Source: Streptomyces fumanus (GTDB taxonomy: Bacteria > Actinomycetota > Actinomycetes > Streptomycetales > Streptomycetaceae). Taken from it: a stretch of DNA of 64,000 nt. This document shows positions 43,084-49,087 of the stretch, one piece after another; positions within the stretch are counted from its first letter, which is position 1; each line of letters begins with the position of its first letter. The DNA lies in NCBI RefSeq assembly GCF_014655295.1, contig NZ_BNBI01000005.1, positions 248,001 to 312,000 on the forward strand. The letters are read 5' to 3'. The translations under genes were made by a program, and so were the position numbers. The notes under the pieces were generated by a model. It worked only from the letters and a program-made list of their open reading frames with translations. It ran no database searches and had not been told where the DNA came from.

Positions 43084-43878
43084 ATGAACCTGGACCTCGA
43101 CGGGCGGACGGCACTGGTGACCGGTTCCTCGCAGGGGATCGGCGCGGCGATCGCCGCCGGGCTGGCCCGGGCCGGCGCCCGGGTGGGCGTCAACGGGCGG
43201 AACGCCGGAAAGCTGGACGAGGCCGTGGCCGGACTGCGGGACCAAGTGCCCGGCGGGCAGTTCGTGCCGGTCGCGGCCGACCTCGGCACCGAGGAGGGCG
43301 CCGAGCGCGCCGTCGCGGAGCTGCCCGACGTGGACATCCTCGTCAACAACCTCGGCATCTTCGGCGCCGCCCCCGCGCTGGAGATCGACGACGCCGAGTG
43401 GCGCCGGTACTTCGAGATCAACGTCCTCGCGGGCGTGCGGCTCACCCGGGCGTATCTCCCCCGGATGAGGGACCGGGGCTGGGGGCGCGTGCTGTACATC
43501 GCGAGTGACTCGGCGGTGGTGATCCCGACCGAGATGATCCACTACGGCATGTCCAAGACCGCGCTGCTCGCGGTCAGCCGCGGGTTCGCGAAGGAGGCGG
43601 CGGGCAGCGGTGTCACCGTGAACTCGGTGATCGCCGGGCCCACCCACACCGAGGGCGTCGAGGACTTCGTGTACCAGTTGGTGGACCGCGAGCTGCCCTG
43701 GGAGGAGGCGCAGCGGGTGTTCATGCGCGAGCACCGGCCGCAGTCGCTGCTCCAGCGGCTGATCGAGCCCGAGGAGATCGCCAACCTCGTGGTCTACCTC
43801 AGCTCCCCGCAGGCGTCGGCCACCACCGGCGCGGCGGTCCGCGTCGACGGCGGGTACGTCGACTCGATCCTGCCGTAG
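43084..43878 (+). CDS. Short-chain dehydrogenase/reductase (SDR)
   Basis: A 264-aa classical SDR. The cofactor motif is TGSSQGIG (14-21), then NNLG, and the catalytic Tyr154 and Lys158 are in YGMSK. It ends with TTGAAVRVDGGYVDSILP, the usual C-terminal glycine-rich turn. An Arg in the NGRN segment after beta-2 favours NADP(H). The substrate is unknown and no pathway neighbour helps. AAGGAG precedes the ATG by seven bases. Its stop codon lies in a GCCGTA hexamer repeat. Confidence 0.92.
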   Translation: MNLDLDGRTALVTGSSQGIGAAIAAGLARAGARVGVNGRNAGKLDEAVAGLRDQVPGGQFVPVAADLGTEEGAERAVAELPDVDILVNNLGIFGAAPALEIDDAEWRRYFEINVLAGVRLTRAYLPRMRDRGWGRVLYIASDSAVVIPTEMIHYGMSKTALLAVSRGFAKEAAGSGVTVNSVIAGPTHTEGVEDFVYQLVDRELPWEEAQRVFMREHRPQSLLQRLIEPEEIANLVVYLSSPQASATTGAAVRVDGGYVDSILP

Positions 43879-43896
43879 CCGTAGCCGTAGCCGTAG
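43873..43896. repeat. Hexamer repeat giving serial in-frame stop codons
   Basis: GCCGTA is repeated four times. In the SDR frame this reads TAG-CCG-TAG-CCG, so the gene has several in-frame stops in series. Confidence 0.8.
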
Positions 43897-43932
43897 CCGG
43901 TGGTGGCGGCCGAAGGCCCGGTGCGCCGGGGC

Positions 43933-44268
43933 CTACTCGCGGTCGGTGCCGCCGCTGCGGTTGGGGCGGTCCGGGTGCGGCTCGCGGCCGCCGACGACGT
44001 CGGCGACGCCGGACTCGTCGGCGGTGTCCTCGTGCGGACGCGGCGTGGACCGCCCGCCCGCCTGGCCGCCGCCGCTGGTGCCGTAGCCGCCGGGCACGCC
44101 GGGGACGCTGTCCGCGTCGGCCTGCTCGCGGCTGATGTGCCGGGTGGCGCGGACGCCCGCGCGCCGCTCGGGGTACGGATAGCTGAAGGGCCGGGACGCG
44201 GCGCGCTCCCGCTCCGACTCGGCGGAGGGCGCCTCGTCCCGGTGTTCGGAATTCTTGCGTTCGGTCAT
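43933..44268 (-). CDS. Hydrophilic hypothetical protein, 111 aa
   Basis: A charged, low-complexity protein (begins MTERKNSEHRDEAPSAESER, with Gly-rich and Pro-rich parts), likely disordered throughout. It has no cysteine or membrane segment. The start has only a weak Shine-Dalgarno. It lies 37 bp downstream of the YihY gene on the same strand and may be co-transcribed. Coding status rests on codon bias. Confidence 0.55.
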   Translation of the reverse strand: MTERKNSEHRDEAPSAESERERAASRPFSYPYPERRAGVRATRHISREQADADSVPGVPGGYGTSGGGQAGGRSTPRPHEDTADESGVADVVGGREPHPDRPNRSGGTDRE

Positions 44269-44305
44269 GGCCCCCGCGTACCCGTGCCGGGGCGCCCCAT
44301 GTGAG

Positions 44306-45373
44306 TCACTCCTCCTGTTCCGCGCGCCGCTTGTCCTGCTCGTCCCAGGCCCGGGTGTCGCGCGGCTCGACGTACGGCTCGCTGCCGGCCGGGTGGCCGC
44401 CGTCGATGACCCGCTGCCGGGCCAGCTCGGCGTCGAACTCCAGGCCGAGCAGGATCGCCAGGTTGGTCACCCACAGCCAGACCAGGAAGATGATCACGCC
44501 GGCGAGGGTCCCGTACGTCTTGTTGTACGAGCCGAAGTTCGCCACGTAGAAGGCGAAGGCGCCGGAGGCGACCAGCCAGATCAGCAGGGCCAGCACACTG
44601 CCCGGAGTGATCCAGCGGAAGCCGCGCACCTTGGCGTTGGGGGTCGCCCAGTACAGGACCGCGATCATGAGGACGACCAGCAGGATCAGCACCGGCCACT
44701 TGGCGATGGACCAGACGGTCAGCGCGGTGTCGCCGACGCCCAGCGCGGTGCCGGCCTGCTCGGCGAGGGTGCCGGTGAAGACGACGATCAGCGCGCTGGC
44801 CACGGCGAGCACCAGCAGCAGCACGGTCAGGGCCACCCGGAGCGGCAGCACCTTCCACACCGGGCGTCCCTCGGGGACGTCGTAGACGGCGTTGGCCGAG
44901 CGGATGAACGCGGCCACGTAGCCGGAGGCCGACCACACGGCGCCGACCAGGCCGACCACGGCCAGCACCGAGCCGAGCCCGGCCTTGGCCTGCAACTGCT
45001 CGATCGCGCTGGACAGCACGTCCCGCGCGGAGCCGGGCGCCAGCTTCTGCACGTTGTCCAGGACCTCCTGGGTGGCCGACCGCCCGGCGATGCCGAGCAG
45101 CGAGACCAGCACCAGCAGGGCCGGGAACAGCGACAGGATGCCGTAGTAGGTGAGGGCGGCGGCGCGGTCGGTCAGCTCGTCGTCCTGGAACTCCTTCACC
45201 ACGCGCCGCAGCAGCGAGGTCCAGGAGCGCTTCGGCAGCTCGGTGGGGGAGTCGGGCGCGGCGCGCTCGGTGGCGGCGTCCGGGCCGAAGTCCTCGCGGG
45301 TCGCCGCCGGCGCCTCGTGGCCGTCGCGGCCGGAGGGGTGCTTGTCGCGATGGGGAATGCGGAGTCGGGCCAT
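44306..45373 (-). CDS. YihY/BrkB family membrane protein
   Basis: A 355-aa protein with about six helices. The family motif is DELTDRAAALTYYGILSLFPALLVLVSLLG (key part RAAALTYYGILSLFPAL). Later segments are GLVGAVWSASGYVAAFIRSANAVYDV and FLVWLWVTNLAILLGLEFDAE, all typical of YihY/BrkB (once misnamed RNase BN). It has long hydrophilic ends. The function is poorly defined, possibly transport or envelope integrity. There is no clear Shine-Dalgarno at the ATG at 45373. Confidence 0.9.
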   Translation of the reverse strand: MARLRIPHRDKHPSGRDGHEAPAATREDFGPDAATERAAPDSPTELPKRSWTSLLRRVVKEFQDDELTDRAAALTYYGILSLFPALLVLVSLLGIAGRSATQEVLDNVQKLAPGSARDVLSSAIEQLQAKAGLGSVLAVVGLVGAVWSASGYVAAFIRSANAVYDVPEGRPVWKVLPLRVALTVLLLVLAVASALIVVFTGTLAEQAGTALGVGDTALTVWSIAKWPVLILLVVLMIAVLYWATPNAKVRGFRWITPGSVLALLIWLVASGAFAFYVANFGSYNKTYGTLAGVIIFLVWLWVTNLAILLGLEFDAELARQRVIDGGHPAGSEPYVEPRDTRAWDEQDKRRAEQEE

Positions 45374-45535
45374 ACGGCACGAGTTGCCCGTCTCAGCATG
45401 AGCACGCCCGCGATCGGGCCGCAGTATGCCGCACCGCGGCCACCTGCCTCCGGGAAACGCCGCAGCTCCCACGGGACGTCCGCGACGTTCCGTAGCCGGG
45501 CACGGACCCGCGCGGGTCCGCGCCCGGCGGGCGGA

Positions 45536-46900
45536 TCAGGCGCCGCTTGCCCGCAGCATGTCCTCGCGCTCGACCAGCTTCACCCGCTCCCGGTCCTGCG
45601 GCTCGCCCAGGGCGCGCTCCGCGGCGTCCAGCTTGTACCAGCCGTCCCACGTGGTGAACCGGATGTTCCGCTCGGCCAGGAAGGCGTCGACCGCCTCCGG
45701 CGCGGGCGCCGACGGGGTGTGCAGCCGCTCGTTGGCGTAGTCGTCCAGCAGGCTGGCCACCGTCTCGTTGGCGTCGCCCTTGGTGTGGCCGATCAGGCCG
45801 ATCGGGCCGCGCCGGATCCAGCCGGTGACGTACGTGGACCGCAGGTGCTCGCCGGACTCCTGGATCACCCGGCCGCCCTGGTCGGGGACGGTGCCGGAGT
45901 CCAGGTCCCAGGGGAGCTTGGGCAGCCTGTCGGAGAGGTAGCCGACCGCGCGGTAGACCGCGGTGACGTCCCAGTCCTTGAACTCGCCGGTGCCCTTGAC
46001 GTTGCCGGTGCCGTCCAGCGCGGTGCGCTCGGTGCGCAGGCCGACGACCTTGCCGTCCTCGCCGAGGATCTCCGCGGGGGACTCGAAGAAGTGCAGGTAC
46101 AGCTTGTGCGGGCGGTCGCCGACATCGCGTATCGCCCAGTTCTCCAGGGTCTTGGCGACCATGTCGGCCTGCTTGTTGCCGCGCCGGGTGGCGATCGAGC
46201 CCTCGTCGTAGTCGATGTCCTCGGGGTCGACGATGACCTCGATGGTGGGGGAGTGGTCCAGCTCCCGCAGCTCCATCGGGGAGAACTTCGCCTGCGCCGG
46301 GCCGCGCCGCCCGAAGACGTGGATCTCCCTCGCCCTGTTGGCCTTCAGGCCCTCGTACACGTTCGGCGGGATCTCGGTGGGCAGCAGCTCGTCCGCGGTC
46401 TTGGCCAGGATGCGGGCCACGTCCAGGGCGACGTTGCCGACCCCGAGGACCGCGACCTTCTCGGCCTCCAGCGGCCAGGTGCGCGGCACGTCCGGGTGGC
46501 CGTCGTACCAGGAGACGAAGTCGGCGGCGCCGTAGGAGCCGTCCAGGTCGATGCCCGGGACGGCGAGCGCCCGGTCGGCCATCGCGCCGGTGGCGAAGAT
46601 CACACCGTCGTAGAAGGCGCGCAGGTCGTCCAGGCCGATGTCGGTCCCGTAGTCGACGTTGCCGAAGAGGCGGATCTGCGGCTTGTCCAGCACCTGGTGC
46701 AGGGCCGTGATGATGCCCTTGATCCGCGGGTGGTCGGGGGCGACGCCGTAGCGGATGAGCCCGAACGGGGCGGGCATGCGCTCGAAGATGTCGATGGACA
46801 CACCGGGCTCGGCGGCCACCTCGGACTTGAGCAGGGCGTCGGCGGCGTAGATCCCGGCGGGGCCGGATCCGACGATGGCTACCCGCAGAGGGCGGGGCAT
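45536..46900 (-). CDS. fprA: Ferredoxin/adrenodoxin-type NADP+ reductase (FprA-like)
   Basis: A 454-aa flavoprotein of the adrenodoxin-reductase type. The FAD motif is VAIVGSGPAGIYAADALL (7-24), then FERMPAPFGLIRYGVAPDHP, a family hallmark. The NADP-binding segment is VAVLGVGNVALDVARILAKT (about 148-167), and the C-terminal motif is GWIRRGPIGLIGHTKGDA. It transfers electrons from NADPH to ferredoxins, supporting P450s or iron-sulfur biology, as for M. tuberculosis FprA. An IdeR/DmdR-like iron box lies 47-65 bp upstream, suggesting iron-dependent control. Confidence 0.93.
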   Translation of the reverse strand: MPRPLRVAIVGSGPAGIYAADALLKSEVAAEPGVSIDIFERMPAPFGLIRYGVAPDHPRIKGIITALHQVLDKPQIRLFGNVDYGTDIGLDDLRAFYDGVIFATGAMADRALAVPGIDLDGSYGAADFVSWYDGHPDVPRTWPLEAEKVAVLGVGNVALDVARILAKTADELLPTEIPPNVYEGLKANRAREIHVFGRRGPAQAKFSPMELRELDHSPTIEVIVDPEDIDYDEGSIATRRGNKQADMVAKTLENWAIRDVGDRPHKLYLHFFESPAEILGEDGKVVGLRTERTALDGTGNVKGTGEFKDWDVTAVYRAVGYLSDRLPKLPWDLDSGTVPDQGGRVIQESGEHLRSTYVTGWIRRGPIGLIGHTKGDANETVASLLDDYANERLHTPSAPAPEAVDAFLAERNIRFTTWDGWYKLDAAERALGEPQDRERVKLVEREDMLRASGA

Positions 46901-46946
46901 GTGCGGTTTCCCTTCGAGCGGTGACAGATCGACTCTCCGGGAAGCC

Positions 46947-46965
46947 TAAGCTAAGGGCACCCTAA
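46947..46965. promoter_or_regulatory. Iron-box-like site (IdeR/DmdR1 type)
   Basis: TAAGCTAAGGGCACCCTAA matches the streptomycete/mycobacterial iron-box consensus TTAGGTTAGGCTAACCTAA at 13 of 19 positions by hand alignment. It lies 47-65 bp upstream of the fprA start. Confidence 0.5.
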
Positions 46966-46992
46966 GTCGGTACGCGGGTCCGATCTATGGGC

Positions 46993-47011
46993 TCATAAGC
47001 CGCGCTTATGA
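46993..47011. promoter_or_regulatory. Perfect inverted repeat upstream of the MFS exporter
   Basis: TCATAAGC-CGC-GCTTATGA has 8-bp arms and a 3-bp centre and lies 80 bp before the MFS gene start. It is a typical TetR/MarR-sized operator. No regulator gene is adjacent. Confidence 0.6.
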
Positions 47012-47090
47012 CCGATCAAGGCGGAGGTTTGGACCGCGCGGGAGCGGAGACGCAGGCGGGAGGCCGACCGGTCCGCTGGAGGGAGCCCCC

Positions 47091-48542
47091 GTGAACGATC
47101 CGAACCGCTGGCGGGCCCTGTGGGTCACCCTGGTCGCCGGGTTCATGATCCTGCTGGACGTCACCATCGTCGCCGTCGCCCTGCCCTCCATGCAGCGCGG
47201 ACTGGACGCCTCGGCGGCCTCCGTGCAGTGGGTCGTCTCCGGCTACGCGCTGACGTTCGCGCTGACCCTGGTGACCGCGGGCCGGCTCGGCGACGCCTAC
47301 GGCCGGCGCCGGGTCTTCCTGGTCGCGCTGGCCGCCTTCGTGGTGTGCAGCGCCGCCGCGGGCGCCGCGCCGACGATCGGCTGGCTCGTCGTCGCCCGGC
47401 TCGCCCAGGGCGTCGCCGCGGGATCGCTGGCCCCGCAGAACTCCGCGCTCATCCAGCAGATGTTCCAGAACGCCGAGCGCGGCCGGGCCTTCGGGCTGTT
47501 CGGTGCCACCGTCGGCGTCTCCAGCGCGGTCGGCCCGGTCGTGGGCGGCCTCGTCCTGGCCCTCGCCGACGGCCCCGACGGCTGGCGGTGGATCTTCTAC
47601 GTGAACGTGCCGGTCGGCCTGGCCGCCCTGCTGCTCGGCCTCCGCCTGCTGCCCCGCCTCGGACCCGGCCGGCGCGGCGGACTGGACCTGCCGGGCGTGG
47701 CGCTGCTGGGTCTGGGCATCCTCGCGGTGATGCTGCCCCTGGTGCTCGCCGAGGCCGGCGGACTGATCCGCCTGTGGTGGCTGTTCCCGGTGGGCCTGCT
47801 GATCCTCGCGGGCTTCGCCCGGTGGGAACGCCGGGTCGCCGCCCGCGACGGGGACCCCCTCCTCGACCCCCGACTGCTCACCGGGACCCGCGGGTACGCC
47901 ACCGGGGCCGCGCTGGCCACCCTGTACTTCGTCGGCTTCAGCGGGGTCTGGCTGGTCTTCGCGCTGTTCTTCCAGAACGGGCTCGGCTACTCACCGCTGC
48001 ACTCCGGACTGGCGGTGACCCCGTTCGCCGTCGGCTCCGCCGCCGCGGCGGCCGTCGCGGGCCGGCTGGTCGGCCGGTTCGGCCGGTCGCTCACCGTCGG
48101 CGGGCTCGCCGCCGTCATGGCCGGCCTCGGCGGCACCGCCCTGCTGCTGTGGCTGGCGCCCGCCCACGGGGCCGCGTGGCCGGCCGCGCCGCTGCTCCTG
48201 CTCGGCGGTCTGGGCAGCGGCTGCGTCATCTCCCCGAACCTCACCATGACCCTGCGCGAGGTGCCGGTGCGCATGGCGGGCGCCGCCGGGGGCGCCCTGC
48301 AGACCGGCCAGCGGCTGGGCGGCGCGGTGGGCACGGCCGCGCTGCCCGGACTCTTCTACCTGGTGCTCGGCTCCACCCACCACGACTACCGGGCCGCCGT
48401 CGCCCTCTCGGTCGGCTCGGGCGTCGCCTTCATGCTCTGCGCGCTGGCCGTCGCCGTCGCGGAGCTGCGGCGGGACCGCGCCGACGGCGGTTCCCGCGCG
48501 CCGGAGCGGTCCCCCGGCCGCTCGCCCGCCGCGCACCGCTGA
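47091..48542 (+). CDS. MFS drug exporter (DHA2/EmrB-QacA type)
   Basis: A 483-aa transporter with about 14 helices. Family motifs: DVTIVAVALPSMQRGL (motif D1 in helix 1), GRLGDAYGRRRVF (motif A), RLAQGVAAGSLAPQNSALIQ (motif B) and GATVGVSSAVGPVVGGLV (motif C, antiporter signature). It most likely exports toxic organics by proton antiport. The GTG has GGAGGGAG upstream. It is divergent from fprA across a region with an iron box and a palindrome. Confidence 0.92.
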   Translation: MNDPNRWRALWVTLVAGFMILLDVTIVAVALPSMQRGLDASAASVQWVVSGYALTFALTLVTAGRLGDAYGRRRVFLVALAAFVVCSAAAGAAPTIGWLVVARLAQGVAAGSLAPQNSALIQQMFQNAERGRAFGLFGATVGVSSAVGPVVGGLVLALADGPDGWRWIFYVNVPVGLAALLLGLRLLPRLGPGRRGGLDLPGVALLGLGILAVMLPLVLAEAGGLIRLWWLFPVGLLILAGFARWERRVAARDGDPLLDPRLLTGTRGYATGAALATLYFVGFSGVWLVFALFFQNGLGYSPLHSGLAVTPFAVGSAAAAAVAGRLVGRFGRSLTVGGLAAVMAGLGGTALLLWLAPAHGAAWPAAPLLLLGGLGSGCVISPNLTMTLREVPVRMAGAAGGALQTGQRLGGAVGTAALPGLFYLVLGSTHHDYRAAVALSVGSGVAFMLCALAVAVAELRRDRADGGSRAPERSPGRSPAAHR

Positions 48543-48549
48543 CCGCCGG

Positions 48550-48696
48550 TCAGCGCCGCTTGCCGAGCCTGCGCAGCAGCCCCTGGGCCTGCGCCCGGCG
48601 GCGCGGGTCGGCGGCGGCCCGCCGCACCTGCTCCGAGGCCCGGCGCCCCTGCGGGCTGCGCGCGAACTGCTTGATCCGGTCCAGTACTCCGGCCAT
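48550..48696 (-). CDS. Small basic protein, 48 aa
   Basis: A very basic helical peptide (MAGVLDRIKQFARSPQGRR, then Arg/Ala/Gln-rich helices). AGGAGG lies seven bases before the ATG. It is convergent with the MFS gene. It might bind nucleic acid, but no family was recognised. Similar short basic proteins are frequent in streptomycetes. Confidence 0.65.
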   Translation of the reverse strand: MAGVLDRIKQFARSPQGRRASEQVRRAAADPRRRAQAQGLLRRLGKRR

Positions 48697-48787
48697 GTCG
48701 TCCTCCTGAGATCGCCCGTACGCGGACGGTGACGCCCGCACCGTCCGCCTACCCGGCCCGGCCCCGCTCACCCCGGCCCTCGCCCGG

Positions 48788-48811
48788 GTTTGCGCCCGCC
48801 GTTCGGGGAAA
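48788..48811 (+). promoter_or_regulatory. Sigma-B-like promoter before the CsbD gene
   Basis: GTTT (48788-48791), a 14-bp spacer and GGGAAA (48806-48811) fit the streptomycete sigma-B pattern. The CsbD GTG is 45 bp downstream. CsbD is a sigma-B-controlled stress gene in Bacillus. Confidence 0.6.
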
Positions 48812-48855
48812 CCAGCAGGGGCACCGGAACGTCCACGACCGTCGAGGTGACAACC

Positions 48856-49029
48856 GTGTCAGGCAACGAGAAGTCCAAGGCCAGGACCGAGCAGGTCAAG
48901 GGCAAGGCGAAGGAAGCGGCGGGCCGGGCCGTCGGCAACGAGCGGCTGGAGGCCGAGGGCCGTACCGAGCAGGCCAAGGGAGACGCCCGCCAGGCCAAGG
49001 AGAAGACCAAGGACGCGTTCCGGCACTGA
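48856..49029 (+). CDS. CsbD family stress protein
   Basis: A 57-aa hydrophilic helical protein with CsbD/UPF0337 features: KARTEQVKGKAKEAAGRAVG, then RLEAEGRTEQAKGDARQAKEKTKDAF. The role is unknown; homologues accumulate under general stress. The GTG at 48856 with GAGGTGA upstream is chosen over upstream starts because the family begins at this point. A strong hairpin terminator follows, and a sigma-B-like promoter precedes it. Confidence 0.88.
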   Translation: MSGNEKSKARTEQVKGKAKEAAGRAVGNERLEAEGRTEQAKGDARQAKEKTKDAFRH

Positions 49030-49047
49030 CCGGCGTTCACCCGTCCT

Positions 49048-49080
49048 CGCGGACCGGCCCCCCGGCGGGGCCGGTCCGCG
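49048..49080. terminator. 14-bp perfect hairpin terminator
   Basis: CGCGGACCGGCCCC (49048-49061) pairs with GGGGCCGGTCCGCG (49067-49080), with a 5-nt loop. It sits between CsbD and the convergent phosphatase gene, so it is bidirectional. Confidence 0.8.
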
Positions 49081-49087
49081 CCGTCGT

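Noticed and set aside
44265..45380. Alternative minus-strand frame over the YihY gene
   Set aside because: It lacks membrane helices or motifs; the overlapping 355-aa frame has a clear YihY/BrkB pattern.
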